Assembly: GCA_021234155.1 (NCBI GenBank)
Contig: JAJEKV010000009.1
Coordinates: 9,678,546-9,742,545, forward strand
Length of the DNA: 64,000 nt
Source of the DNA: Isoetes taiwanensis
Lineage: Eukaryota; Streptophyta; Lycopodiopsida; Isoetales; Isoetaceae
Direction: 5' to 3'
Position 1 is the first letter of the stretch. Each line of letters begins with the position of its first letter. Below are positions 1 to 11,784 of this stretch, one piece after another. The position numbers and the translations under genes were made by a program. The notes under the pieces are model-generated. The model saw only the letters and a list, made by a program, of their open reading frames with translations, ran no database searches and was not told where the DNA came from.

Positions 1-178
1 TGCCAAGCGACAGTTGATATTTGAGTCTTATTTGAGTGTGTCGTCCTATGCATAGGCTGGTGGTTCTACTCAGTGGATCATGATTATCCTCTGAGACTTT
101 ATTCCCGCCTCTGCATTTGTATTTTGCTTTTTGGCTTGGAGTTTCAATAAAGTTTGTCGTCCTTCAAAAAAATAAAAA
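1..178 (+). repeat. 3' end of an L1-type LINE
   Basis: The segment aligns by eye with the last ~150 bp of the L1 copy that ends near 54,000. Both read a C-terminal peptide of the type (L)IFE..L.V.SYAQAG..T(Q/R)W, a terminal stop, then a short 3' UTR with an AATAAAGT signal, CGTCCTTCA and an A-rich tail (here about 165-181). The reverse transcriptase part lies outside the window to the left. It is the 3' terminus of a LINE ORF2 plus UTR, not a host gene. Confidence 0.75.
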
Positions 179-1050
179 TAAATGTTGTATGAAATATATG
201 TGGATGTTGCATGGAAATTAAAAAAACAAAGATGGACTAAGAGTGTGCATAGGTCCAAAAATTTTTTTGGCTGCTTCGGGGCCCAAGGATGGTTCTATAT
301 AACACGAGCTCCATACTTAGAAAATCTTGCAATGGAACCTACATGGAAAATGGGTCATGGGGTATGAAATAATATTAATACAGTAAAGAACATGGGATAC
401 CATATGTCGTAGAATACAACAAAGTGTAAATATCTCTAGTCGAGCACACCTTCTTCTTTGGTAGGTTGCCTTGGAGCCTCAAATGCCTTAGAAATATACC
501 ATGGCCTCCTAGACCATTGAAATATGTTTAGAGTCGAAGGCAAATCTTGTAGCAAGTAATAAAACGAACAAATAAAGGAAAGCAATAACAATCATGAATC
601 TTACGCGTACAAACAAATGTGTAAATAATAATAAAATGTATAATATTATTATTATGCATTCAGGATACAAATTGGAATTACATTTCAAAACATCCTTTAA
701 GTAAGTTTGTCCATTGGCAGCAAGTTAGCTTATTACAACTGCAACTTTGATCTCATATGGAATAACCCTTGCCCGACACGCAAATCACAACTATGCAATC
801 ATACAACTTGGCAAAACTTACTTCAAAGCTTTCTTCAAGTGGATGCACATGACGAGGAGGCTTGCAAATTATGCTTTGAGAGATATATCCTTTTTTTCGT
901 CTTTGAAAGACTAACTCATGAACGTGGTACTGGACCTTGCTATCTGCATGAATAAAGTATCACCGCTTGCTCATACAAACAAAGCTAATTTGCAAATTTA
1001 CCATAAAGATGAATGTTGCATGCCTATATAGCCGCAAAAGAAAGTAAGCA
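179..1050. other. intergenic, no gene seen
   Basis: AT-rich sequence with only short chance ORFs. No splice-supported coding exon, RNA gene or repeat end was recognised. Confidence 0.5.
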
Positions 1051-1054
1051 ATAT

Positions 1055-1210
1055 GCCTTGCATGGTATTAATTACTAAAGGAACTCAACATGCCTGCATT
1101 GCATGGTGTGTGCATGCATTGCATGATGCATGCATGCATGCATGCATGGTATGCATGCACTGTGTGCATGCATTGTGTGCATGCATACAATATGCATGTG
1201 TGCATGCCAA
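1055..1210. repeat. ATGCATGC-rich simple repeat
   Basis: About 150 bp dominated by overlapping TGCATGCA/CATGCATG words, the seed RY-type sequence. It is largely self-complementary. The same word recurs at the ends of the short/long element pairs at 3.3, 3.7, 13.5 and 13.9 kb. Confidence 0.7.
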
Positions 1211-1310
1211 AATCATAGGTTGGGAGTGCAAACTAACAAGAAACACAACATGCGCTCTATAAATATTGTTGGCATATCCTCACACAAATACAACAACATA
1301 ATCATATGCA

Positions 1311-1412
1311 AACCATAGCAACCATAGCAAAATGACTATATAATTATACATTTTGCGCGACCCATAGCAAATGGCCGTATAATTATACGTTTTGCGCGAT
1401 AAACCATTTTTT
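1311..1412. repeat. imperfect ~42-bp direct duplication
   Basis: Two adjacent copies of a unit reading CATAGCAAA.TG.C.TATAATTATAC.TTTTGCGCGA. Function unknown. From here to about 1,795 nothing else was recognised. Confidence 0.6.
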
Positions 1413-1796
1413 GTGATATTGGGGGCCATAATAAGGTCATTCAATACTACCATAAGAGCGCGGTGAAACCCAATCAATCAAAAGAACTCTTCATGCTCAT
1501 TTTGTGGCAATGACATAAGTATGCTACTCATAGATCACCAGCGTACATAAATGGTATAAACATATCTACATTACTTGACCAAGCAGAATCCTAATAAACA
1601 AACATCTTACAGCTAATGAAGGCCAAGTCAAGAACAGCCAGATCTTCTTGATCTTGAAGATATTTTGGATCTAAGACATAACGTAGTCAACCCAAAAACC
1701 CAAAGCTTCTATTAAGAAGAATTACTTTTGTTGCTTTCCTCCATGCAGAGTCCAATGCCAGACCCACATTCTCATACTGTTCTTTGCCAATTTTCC

Positions 1797-1797
1797 C

Positions 1798-1850
<53 letters not shown>

Positions 1851-1851
1851 G

Positions 1852-1898
<47 letters not shown>

Positions 1899-1930
1899 GC
1901 TCTATCTATCTATCTATCTATCTATCTATC
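1797..1930. repeat. inverted GATA/TATC microsatellite
   Basis: About 13 GATA units are followed directly by TATC units, a TAGCTCTA break and more TATC units. The (GATA)n and (TATC)n arms are reverse complements, so the tract is one long imperfect palindrome able to form a hairpin or cruciform. Confidence 0.95.
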
Positions 1931-2221
1931 CATTCATCCATCCTTACGAAGATACTTTTAGATGCATTAAAGGGAATATCAAAGAAAATATGAGGGATCG
2001 TCCATAAATTGAAACAAATTCACATGTCAAACATTAAAAAGAGAGGGCATGAACATTTTGTTCTTAGATGATAACAACAAAAATACGATGCAAATTATCA
2101 TAGCCAACATGCTTTTTCTTTCCAATATGCTTGATCTATCCTTATGACTTGATCTTTGTTCATAAAGTAACTTTTATGCTTTCATCCTTCCAAAAGTTAT
2201 TTTTATTTCTATGTCATAACG

Positions 2222-2445
2222 CATTGGACATTTTGTTTTTCTAAATTTAACTTTATGGCTTCAAAAGGACATGTATATTTTCTTTTGGCCTACGCTAGAA
2301 TAACCCCACTAGCCTATCCTTGCCACGTCAAAAAAGCCAAATTTGTTTTTCTAAAGTTAAGTTTATGGCTTTAAAAGGCATTGACGTGGAGCTTCTTTTG
2401 GCCTAGGCTAAAATGGTCTTATTAGCCTATCATTGGCCACCACGA
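2222..2445. repeat. ~110-bp tandem duplication
   Basis: Two diverged copies share TTTGTTTTTCTAAA.TTAA.TTTATGGCTT.AAAAGG and, later, CTTTTGGCCTA.GCTA followed by TAGCCTATC. No coding potential was recognised. The flanking 1.93-3.24 kb holds only unsupported ORFs. Confidence 0.65.
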
Positions 2446-3243
2446 AATCTTAGAAAAAAAGAAATCCTCAACATTATTGCTTTTTTGAGTTTCCCCTAGG
2501 GGGCAAACCCTCATGTGGGTTTCCAGCATATCCGGAAACTGCTCCAAACCTACTGTTGCCTATAAATTGACGGTCGCCATTGTTGCTGGGCGGCCGGTGT
2601 GGAAACTGGCTAACCGGAAATTCTTCTATTTTTGTAGGGGTCTTGTTATAGAGTGAAGGAGTATAAATTTGTAGCTCAGTGGCTTTGATATTTATTATGT
2701 AATCTCTGGATTTGTGGTAGAAATGTGTGGAACGAAGGCTTTGGCATCTATTATATGTGGTAGAAATATGTGTAGCAAGCTGATCGATATATTTGCTACT
2801 CTGTTCTGGTGCACCCATGATTATAAGGGCTCGCCAAATGTAAAAGAAATTCCTTTCAAGTTCTCTGTCTAACAATGTGTCTCATATTCTTTATTATCTT
2901 TTAGTCTAATTTGTGACTTATTTTTGTTTGCAGATGTTCGAGAAAGGACTGGATGTTGTTTGATGAAAGGCTTGTGTGCTATTTGTGCAAGTTCAGGGAA
3001 AGCTAAACTAGTCTTTGTGTTGTCAATCCATTGTTATTTTAGTACTGTCCATTCCTCAAATCCATGTTCTAATTGTGTATATGATCTTTGTTTTACAGAT
3101 AATGAAGCTTTTTGACATGCACTAACATTGTTTTAGAATGTATGTGATGTTCAGATCTTGCAATAAATGGTGTTCGGAGAGGATAAGCAAGTGTTCATCT
3201 AAGCAGGTTGTTTAGGCTTCTCAAGCTGAGTAACAATCCCTAA

Positions 3244-3623
3244 TCCCATCGATCCGAGCCATCGGATCGAAATTCTAGAATGGGGCGAGCATGCATGTCT
3301 TGCATGCATGCATGCGGCGCATGCCTTCTCTGGTTGGGAGATCGCTATTTTAGGCGAGGTTCGTCATCAACGTCTCATCGGCGCTTCCTCTTCTCTCTCA
3401 GCAGTACTTTATTCTCTTTTCTTTGAACCCATGCAGGGGAGGGGCTTATCCCTGCTTGGATTGACCAATTTGGTGTTTCTTTCATGCTGTGGCATGTCCT
3501 TTCTCGGCCTTGCCTCTTCTTTAACCATAATCCTTTGACCTTCATCCTCGATCCCGTTTGATAAGGAAGTTCTCTTCTATTCGGGAGGTTTTTGGTGTTT
3601 TCATGCGAGCCCCATTCTAGAAT
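3244..3623 (+). mobile_element. short inverted-repeat element, copy A1
   Basis: A 27-bp spacer with a GATCCGA/TCGGATC palindrome (3244-3271) is followed by a 352-bp unit bounded by a perfect 15-bp inverted repeat: ATTCTAGAATGGGGC at 3272-3286 and its complement at 3609-3623. The first ~190 bp and last ~40 bp match the adjacent long unit (3624-4334), but the middle differs. A diverged reverse-oriented relative lies at 13,611-13,975. The 5' parts of both loci can be read to similar peptides (HAF..SGWEIA...H.R.IGA.SSLS), so that part may be transcribed. No transposase is seen. I read it as a non-autonomous element; the class is unresolved. Confidence 0.6.
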
Positions 3624-4334
3624 CCCATCGATCTGAGCCATCAGATCGAAATTCTAGAATGGGGCGAGCATGCATGTCTTGCATGCATGCATACGGCGCA
3701 TGCCTTCTCTAGTTGGGAGATCGCTATTTTAGGCGAGGTTCGTCATCAACGTCTCATCGGCGCTTCCTCTTCTCTCTCAGCAGTAACTTATTCTCTTTTC
3801 TTTGAACCCATCCTCCCCCCTTCTTTGTTTAATGTATTTGTCGCCTGGCACGCGTGATCGGCCCCTCTATTTGAAGAGGTTTTTGTTTTATTGTCGCGTA
3901 GCACGCGTGATCAGCCCCTCCACTTTGGGAGGTTTGTTTTGTCACATTTTTTCTAGTGTTGGTGATGTGCAGGTACAGGTCGGCAAGCGGCAGCAGCTGC
4001 GACTTCTCCATTCATGGGTTTTGGGAGCGAATTCTCAGCCTTACGTTTGTCCAAGCCCCTTGCTGAAGGCTTATCACTAGGGTTTTTCCTCGAAAACCTG
4101 AGAGGGCGGGGTTTTTTAATCCCGGTGATAAGCTTTCGGCAGGTACACAAGCCACACATATTGTATTTTATGGGGTCCAAATTATATAATTGGACATTCC
4201 CTTTATTTTTTGGTGGGTAGTTCGCATGTGTGCGGCTACCCACTCTCCACCATTGTAGAAAATCTGCTGAGATGAATGAGAAGCCTATCTATCCGGAGGT
4301 TTTTAGTGTTTTCATGCGAGCCCCATTCTAGAAT
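3624..4334 (+). mobile_element. long inverted-repeat element, copy B1
   Basis: It repeats the palindromic spacer (3624-3650) and the 15-bp terminal inverted repeat (3651-3665 and 4320-4334) of the preceding short unit, but has a ~440-bp different middle. That middle contains GGGTTTTTCCTCGAAAACC, then GGCGGGGTTTTTTAATCC, then a TATGGGGTCC-type box. The same order of blocks occurs on the minus strand near 58,680-58,760 in a LINE 3' region. A hairpin (4213-4243) and GCTGAGATGAATGA follow. The homologous long copy is at 12,881-13,586 in reverse orientation. Sharing a LINE-like 3' segment suggests a SINE-like parasite of LINEs, but terminal inverted repeats are unusual for that class. Confidence 0.6.
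4213..4243 (+). other. conserved hairpin in copy B1
   Basis: GTGGGTAG (4213-4220) pairs with CTACCCAC (4236-4243), and an inner CGCA/TGCG helix closes the loop. The homologous element at 12.9 kb keeps the outer stem and has a different but still pairing inner helix (CTGC/GCAG on its own strand). Confidence 0.6.
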
Positions 4335-5835
4335 AAAGTTGTCATCTCTTTTTTGTGTTTACAGGTGCAGCAAAGGGGCTTCTTGCCATAGAGGTAACAA
4401 TGTACATATTTGAAAGCTGCTTTTGGTATAGTATGTGTTTACTAGATATTTTTACAATTCCATGCATCGTTTTAAGAGATACAACAACAAGGTGCTTAAG
4501 TGATTTAAACATCTTAGCTTCATATTTATTTTCTCTCTTTTATTATCTTCCTTTAATCTATCTCTTTTGTACTAGTTTGCACAAATATAGGCTTCTTTGC
4601 TTCAAAACAACCATGATTTCTTCAAAACCATGTGAACAAACTTGGAGTTCCATCGTTATAGCCCATGGCAAACTTGGACAAGGTGAGTTAGGCTTTGAAT
4701 TGTATCATTCAGATACGAAATGAAGTTGACTATAATTATGTTATTTCCTTATTGCATTTTTGCACACTCATAAAAGCAGGTATTTACAGGTTATGATTTG
4801 GATTCTAGGTTGGAAGTGGACGGCAGAAATGATCATATTTTATTAATAAAAGAAGGAGGAGGTAGGTTTGCATTTGCCAAATAACGAATCAACTTACAAG
4901 GTGAGATGCGCAAATGGAAAATGTGTATTTTGGTGGTTTGCTTCTTTTACTTCTTTGGTATTTGTATTTACAAATACAAGAAATTTATCGCGGCGGCCAA
5001 GGCCGCCGCGAACATTTCTCTTTCCCAACCCCTCGTCTGTTCCCAATTGAGTGAAACAAAAAATATCGTTCACAGTGCCCAAGATCTACCGACTCGCTTA
5101 TCGGTTAGAATTTTGTCTGGTAGCAGAATAGTTATAGATGATCTAGTTGTGTGCATCGTGTTATAGTTTAGATGACTGGCGAATGGTATTTGACTTACTT
5201 TCCAAATTTAAATGCTTTGTGTGCACAGTTACAACGGTATTAGACTTACTTTACAAAGGTCGTAGTCCAAAGGAACCAATCTAGCTAGGTCAAATGCCTC
5301 AATTCATGGAATTACTCATAAAGCTTCCTAAGGACCATTTAACTTGAGGCCCCCCTAACTTGGCACTAACAAACCTATGGTCAGTTCATACATTCGAAAC
5401 CGAACCATGGTGCAATCTTGCTCCACTTGCTTGGCAATGGATTTTTATTACAAAGTGATTAGGAGGCTCACCATTCTGAATCTCAAAGTTTATCAAATCC
5501 AAATCTAGAAAGTCTAGTTTCCAATCTTAATTTTTTTTCTTCTTTTTAGAATAAGGTTATTGAATGTTTAGAATTCCATTATATAACGAAAGCACAACCG
5601 TTGAATGTTATATTATGGGTGTGTTAAAAAAAAGGGAACGAAAGGAGGGCACTGATTTTTTTGGCAGGCCGAGGTGCTTCAGTCATGAGATCATTGACCT
5701 CGATTTTGAGTTCAAGCACCTAAATTGTGCTTTTTGTCGAGCTAAACCTTTAAATTCGGCTTTCCTTCTTTAGCCCTCTCTAGTTTCATACTCATGTTTG
5801 TTGTTCCTTTCGTTCCTACCTATGGTTTGCTTCTC
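4335..5835. other. intergenic, no gene seen
   Basis: No exon, RNA gene or recognised repeat. A CGGCGGCCAAGGCCGCCG palindrome sits near 4,992-5,009. Confidence 0.45.
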
Positions 5836-6006
5836 ATGTTTATCTTTACTTTCATTATCAACATACATCTGCATTCTTTACTTTCATTATCAACATACAC
5901 CTTTCGTTCCTACCTATGGTTTGCTTCTCATGTTTATCTTTACTTTCATTATCAACATACATCTGCATTCTTTACTTTCATTATCAACATACATCTGCAT
6001 TCTTTA
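5836..6006. repeat. nested tandem repeat, TTTACTTTCATTATCAACAT unit
   Basis: A ~33-bp unit (TTACTTTCATTATCAACATACA followed by TCTGCATTC) occurs four times. Two of the copies are embedded in a larger ~100-bp duplication that also contains CCTACCTATGGTTTGC. Confidence 0.85.
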
Positions 6007-6438
6007 AACAACCGTTCCTCTTCCGATAAATGCCTACATTTTCTCTTAAGAGGACAACCCTCCATTGCATTAGCAACTTGTTTTCCCTACTTACCTAATT
6101 TCCTAATTTGATTTCACCAAGCTTTAAGTCTATTCTCTACTTGATTAAAAAAATGACTTACCAAGACTTCACGTATTAGACAAAGGAAACAAATAAAGTC
6201 ATAAAAATAGATTAACGCTTCACATTATATATCATAATTCTAGATAACTCAGTGAAATATCTTCATGATGGGAAGCAGACTGCTAAGTTCATGCGGGCTT
6301 AGGACCCTTCATCGCCATTTACGTAGATCGACTGATGTGTAAGATATCATGGGACTTGCAATATTTCATGAGAATCCCACCAACCATTGCAATGGATTGA
6401 TGCTGATACCTCAGGACCAATCATATCTCTTCTTGTGC

Positions 6439-7235
6439 CTAAGGTGGAGACAACCATAATTTCACTTTTTTATCACCCCCTCCACTTGCTAATATTATCA
6501 TCCTGCCACGATATGCATCCAAATAGAGAATAACACACAACCAGCAACAGGTTAAGCAAATGAGTTTGCAAGGGATAAAAGACAAAAAGTTACCTGTTAG
6601 AATTGGCTGGGGTGACCAACATAAACTGGAGATTTTTGCTGCACAAACCAAGATCAAATCTTCATTCAGTGTTCTATCAGAATAAAAAGGTGACTTCCAA
6701 GTCAATCTATGCCACAAAATCATCTTCAAGAGACGCCTCTAAGTGAGGACAAAGAGGTGACAGAAGGAAATTACCATCATGTGCATTCAAGAGACGCCTC
6801 TAAGTGAGGACAAAGAGGTGACAGAAGGAAATTACCATCATGTGCATTCGATGCTGTATCTAACACCTCTCCAGTTTCAATATTTAACCACTGTAGGACT
6901 GATGCAGTAATGATGCAGTAATGATGCGCTTAGAATCCGATGTGAAACAAAGCCATGTCACAGCACTCTGCACATAGAAATCCATTAAATGCATTTTGAA
7001 CCACTAACATTATTTATCTCTTAGAAAATGAAGAGATTAAGTTGCATGACTTTGTCCACCTGGCGAAATTTACCATCTTTGCCATAGACACACTCCCATA
7101 TCTGTAGTCCATAAGATTAGCCAAAGTGTAGAAAAAATAACCTTGATTGCAACCAAATGGCTCTATTTCAATTAGATATGTTGTCACCTTCACATCTGCA
7201 GTAAAAGCAGCAGCAGCTATAAAACGACCATCACA
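6439..7235 (-). pseudogene. degenerate TBL2-like WD40-repeat gene
   Basis: Minus-strand exon pieces match the order of a transducin beta-like 2 (TBL2-type) WD40 protein: 7235-7188 (DGRFIAAAAFTADVK, GT donor), 7101 to ~7041 (IWECVYGKDGKFRQVDKVMQL), 6967 to ~6846 (SAVTWLCFTSDSKRIITAS, then a jump to LQWLNIETGEVLDTASNAHDG), then AKISSLCWSP and, after a GT-AG intron (6593-6503), LASGGGDKKVKLW and a TAG stop (6441-6439). Introns remain, so this is a decayed gene copy rather than a retrocopy. Several WD40 blades between ITAS and LQW are missing, the GHK region has no usable splice donor, and a 61-bp duplication lies between exons. Non-functional is the most likely reading. TBL2 identity is from recalled family motifs. 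Confidence 0.6.
6725..6846. repeat. exact 61-bp tandem duplication
   Basis: Unit TTCAAGAGACGCCTCTAAGT... occurs at 6725-6785 and again at 6786-6846 with no difference seen. It interrupts the WD40 pseudogene and must be recent. Confidence 0.9.
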
Positions 7236-7239
7236 CTGA

Positions 7240-9975
7240 TTCAAAGGGTACATGGTACATTGTGAATGCAAAGGGTACATTCAAAGTCTATTCAGACTGA
7301 TTCAAAGGGTACATTGTAGATGCAAACCTCCAGGCCAAGGCAGCAATTTGCATCTAAGTACGGCCGATTTGGGCCACAGAAACTCACACCGTGATCCATG
7401 ATCCATAATGCCGCAGGCTCCGTTTGATCCGGATTCAGGCAGCATGGCCGTCCATGCTCTGCACAATCCGCCCCTGCTTGCTCCACCGCCCCAGCTCTGC
7501 ACAACACTTCAAAAAGAAGAACACTTCAAGGAACTCAGCAAACAACATCTAACGCCATTCAAGCACTGAGAAAATGGCAGAAACGACAAAGGCATGAAAA
7601 ACCAAAACAAAGAACAGGCCGGAAAGATATGTGCCAGATCTGCGCAGTAAGAATCAGATATAGTGGCATTTTCAGCAAAGCAGCAGAACATATGGCAGTG
7701 CGATGGGCAATTTATGAAGCTGCAATGCAACTAAAAGGGCATCATAATTCGATTCTAAAAGACTTTAAAGGGCAAGAAGAGAGTATTGGTCTCAAAATAC
7801 AAACAAAATGCTTACTTCAAGATAGCAAAGCTCTACTCATCACGCCCCTGATTATGCAGACTTCTGATATCAGAGATATGTCTCGGGCTCCATAATCTGC
7901 AATGTACCAATCTCCATACAGAACAACTCTGGAAATGCAATCAAGACCACTATGATTAATCTAGGACTTGAAATATAGCTGGCACCTGTCCAGAAGCAAA
8001 TAAGAAGCAAATAAATATGGGGATTTTTCCTTTATTCTGCTCTACGACCCTGCCAAATATCTAAGGCGTAAATCCAGGAAAGGAAGGCAAGCTGCACCTT
8101 TGAAACATATTTTTAGGGTTCGTCCAGCACCTATATCAGCATGTCGAATGTCGCAGAGCCTGCTCCATTGCAGCTATTTTTGCTAGTTAACCGGAAGGCA
8201 TTTGCCATGGAAAAATAGGAGCATAACACAACGATGGCCAGAAGAGCTTTGTTCCACAACTTCAACCGAAAGAGTGGCACGCCTTGTTGCAAAGTAGAAA
8301 ACATAGCCATCGTTCATGACTTTTGGCGATGCAAAAATGATGGAGCGGACTGCATTTCTAAAACCCTGTAATCTGGTGGAAGGCCGTGATGGATCTTCTC
8401 GGAATGAAGAAATATTGTTTGCTCGGGAAATTCTGGCCGAATTGTTTCCCGCACCCCACAGATCCTTCAAGCAGAGGAATGCCGGAGTAGAGCTTGTGAA
8501 TCCAGCGCTGAGATTGCTTGCAGAGTAAGAAAGCAGAAAATCCGCGTGTCGACCATGCAACATTTTCTTTTTAAGATTTTAGAAATGAAAAAAAAAATGT
8601 ACGTGTCAAGCGCCAGGGTTACTCTCAGCCCAGAAATATTACACGTCTATTTTTTTAAGAACAAAATAGACTGCATTACATAAGTAGTGAAACATTGTGT
8701 TGATGTTTGGTTTCCTCGCCTTTGCACACATACTCAACAGAAGAAAAAAAAAAATTGTTATGTACTACATGGTATATGGTGTTTGTGCTCAGGTTGGTCG
8801 GTCAGTGGCATTTAGCATACTCTATATTTTGTGGCAAACTTTCTTCACATTCTAGTGAATCTAGGTTGAAACTTTTAAATTGTGCATCAGACTTTTATGT
8901 TAGTGTCCATAGACATATTTAGAGAGATGAGTTGCCTCCAGAAACAAAAACAGATATTGTTCTTTTCTACATTATGACCACTTTTGAGTAAGCAAGTAAG
9001 CAAACACGTTAAGAATCTCATAGATTTGCAATAACAGATGCAAAATCTATTGCCTAAAATAGTGGCACAGTTCGAGTTTCTAATCTTCCATATTTTATCC
9101 ATGGTACAATGTCAACATGCAAGAGATGTCACTTCTTTAAAACCCTTTTATTCTATTCTATTCTATATGGGTTAAAGAAGTTTTCTTGCATGTACAAAAA
9201 ATGTTTAAGTTGGCAAAACCTTTTGAAACAGTATTGTTTCCTTCCAACAATGATGGGAGACTCCTAGGAGATTGCCATAAGAGTATCATGTTTGAAAATA
9301 TTACAAAACAAGACCATTTAAAAGGCACATGTATTGAAAACAAAATTCCATTGAAGGAACACACGTCTCAAAAAAATAAACCTTGAAGACTTTCAAGGGA
9401 ATATGCTTGAAAAGATATATCATTTATCTCTACTCTTGCAGAAATACTTGAAAAGGACATTTATCAGCTTGCTTGAAAGGGACATTTATCAGCTTGTCTA
9501 AGTTTGTGTTTGAAATTTTTTTCTATTTTTTAGCCAAGGCCGTAAATATCAGATGTGGTCGTGTCTAAGCCAGCCCTAAATTGAAAAAAAAAATCCATTA
9601 AGTCCACAAAAACGTCGCGTATTCCTTTCCTTTTTTTTCATGTGGTTTAAACATGTCAAGATGTGGCTATATCACGTCTAAAATTGAAATATACCACGGA
9701 TATACCCATGATTTAAACATGACAGCATCTGATATTTGCGACAGTCGATGCTTTAGGACAAAACAAATATTGTGGTTACTATAGTTCTGAAATCATTTGA
9801 TTACTTGGAATATTCAAGGTATTTCAACTTCCACTTCAGACATGAAAGATTATTACTCTCAAATACGCGGTTCTTTCCATGATGATTAGACGAGGTTTAT
9901 TTTTAAGCATTGACATGATACTGGATTAAGAGAACTTTAGGTCACACAAAGGATGTCTTGGTTGACAAATGTATA
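7240..9975. other. no supported gene
   Basis: Contains several 60-130 codon ORFs on both strands (the longest on the minus strand at 8183-8563) without recognisable motifs or convincing splice sites. A TTCTA-type microsatellite lies near 9,150-9,165. Confidence 0.4.
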
Positions 9976-9979
9976 ATTG

Positions 9980-10216
9980 CATGAATTGCATTTACATAGG
10001 TAATTAATAAACGTGTCATAATCTTATTGTCATGTTGATGAAAGAACAAAATTGAACTTTGTAAATATAATTAAAATGTACTTAATCATTTATATACATT
10101 AAATACACATGAATTGCATTTACATAGGTAATTAATAAATGTGTCATAATCTTATTGTCACGATGCTGAAAGAACAAAATTGAACTTTGTAAATATAATA
10201 AAAATGTACTTAATCA
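9980..10216. repeat. ~108-bp tandem duplication
   Basis: The block ATGAATTGCATTTACATAGG ... TAAAATGTACTTAATCA occurs at about 9,980-10,087 and 10,109-10,215 with a few substitutions and a ~20-bp spacer. Confidence 0.85.
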
Positions 10217-10387
10217 ACATGCAAAGACATCAATCTATAGTGCCTAGACACCTTGTTTGATATATGACTTCACGATTATTAATTTTAACATGTGCACATT
10301 GCCACTCATCATTGGACACATGTGGCAAATTGTATAAGGCATTTGAAACAGCATTCTGGTGCGGATCGATGAGTTCTCACGACTGAC

Positions 10388-10521
10388 CATGCCAAAATGT
10401 TGGACTAAATGTTTAGGACTCACAATATGGTATTTGACCATAGCCGGATCTGACAATGCCAAAATGTTGGACTAAATGTTTAGGACTCACAATATGGTAT
10501 TTGACCATAGCCGGATCTGAC
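10388..10521. repeat. 66-bp tandem duplication
   Basis: Two near-identical copies run from ATGCCAAAATGTTGGACTAA to CATAGCCGGATCTGACA. Recent duplication in non-coding DNA. Confidence 0.9.
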
Positions 10522-10772
10522 AAGCGCAGAGGAGGCACAGGCGATGGACGCAAAGGCAACAAGGTAGCAATGCAATATGGCAGATTAAACCTAGAAGAAA
10601 CAAGGATGTAGGGGACAAAAACTGTTTTTATTTCCCTTCTCTTTCTTTTTATGTTTCTTTGATGCAGTAAGAAAAGATGTGCAAGGACCAATTAAACTTA
10701 TAATGATGTGGAATGGTAGCTCCAATTACCATTATGTGATGCATTGAAAATGATTTGATCCCCTTCCATTCC

Positions 10773-11221
10773 GGCGTAGGATAGTTTTACCCTTGATTGG
10801 GGATCAGGAGGTGGATGTGAGGGCGAGGATCCCGGATCCGTGTGAGGGGAGGAGGCGGGATCCCTGAGAGGCTGATAGCTACTTGCAAGAAAAAAAAAGC
10901 CCCTTTAAGCAAAAATCATCCAAGTTTTCTTCTGCTTTTTTCTTGGCCGATCCTCCACGGAATCGGCTGGGGTTTGTGCGAGGTTGGTCGGAATGGGCTT
11001 GAGAAGAGCTGCAGTTTGATGCCAAGGAGGAAGAGAGGGCAGCGCCGCTGCTATCAGCAAGCAAAGATCCGGCCAAAAAATGGCCCTAAACTGCGCAGTC
11101 ACCTTTTAACTGCGCAGTTAACAGTGGGATCCTGTCCTCCGGGATCACACGCCCTCTGGGATCCCGTCCTCCGGGATCACACCTCCGGGATCCCCCAATC
11201 AAGGGTAAAACTATCCTACGC
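10773..11221. mobile_element. MULE-type MITE with 10-bp target duplication
   Basis: Terminal inverted repeats of about 40 bp run from GCGTAGGATAGTTTTACCCT at the left to its complement at the right, with one indel and few mismatches. The direct repeat CTTCCATTCC flanks the element at 10763-10772 and 11222-11231. Long TIRs with a 9-11 bp target duplication are the signature of Mutator-like elements. The ~450-bp interior has no transposase; it is rich in GGGATCC/CTCCGGGATC words and holds an apparently fortuitous ORF from 10,842. A non-autonomous MULE; acquisition of host sequence in the central ~200 bp is possible but unproven. Confidence 0.85.
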
Positions 11222-11784
11222 CTTCCATTCCCCAATACATGGTAGCGATGATTGTAGTCTTAAGTGTGATTCACATATATTATGAATTATTATGTGGCTT
11301 GGCATATAAAAAAAGAAAAGAAATAGCATTAATGACTATCATGTGCATTTTAGTCTTAGTCCAGGCAAAGAAAAAGAAATATTCAACCACGTGTTGAAGA
11401 TCTTAGATTCTTAGAATCTAGAGCCTCGTATGTCGTATTCCACCTTGCCTCGTTAATCAAGAATTAACACAATTTTAGCATATTCTATGGCCCCTACCAA
11501 TGCCAGAAAAAAACGGGCCGCTCTGATATTTTGGCATATACAACTTGGACAACAACCCATGAATCTAGACGCAACATAAATGGCCCCATGATTTTAGTAC
11601 GATTTTTGAATTGGCTTGTTGTACATGCGCCATACATTTGAAGCATATAGGACCATCATAATCACAACTACCTTTTTTCATTTAAAAAACCCTTGGCTAA
11701 TGGATGCAAAACTAAAAATTGTTATGCATCTATTAATATCCAAATCTTTAAGTCTTTGATTTAAGCTCGAATATTATGTATACA

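Noticed and set aside
53-258. Small overlapping ORFs near the left edge
   Set aside because: They lie in the antisense of the LINE 3' end and A-rich tail.
2474-2875. 133-codon minus-strand ORF
   Set aside because: No family motif, no supporting splice sites and low-complexity stretches; consistent with a chance ORF.
8183-8563. 126-codon minus-strand ORF that might be an upstream exon of the WD40 pseudogene
   Set aside because: Does not resemble the N-terminus of TBL2-type proteins and has no donor in a suitable place.
10842-11285. 147-codon ORF across the MULE MITE
   Set aside because: It reads through the terminal inverted repeat into the flank, so it is fortuitous.
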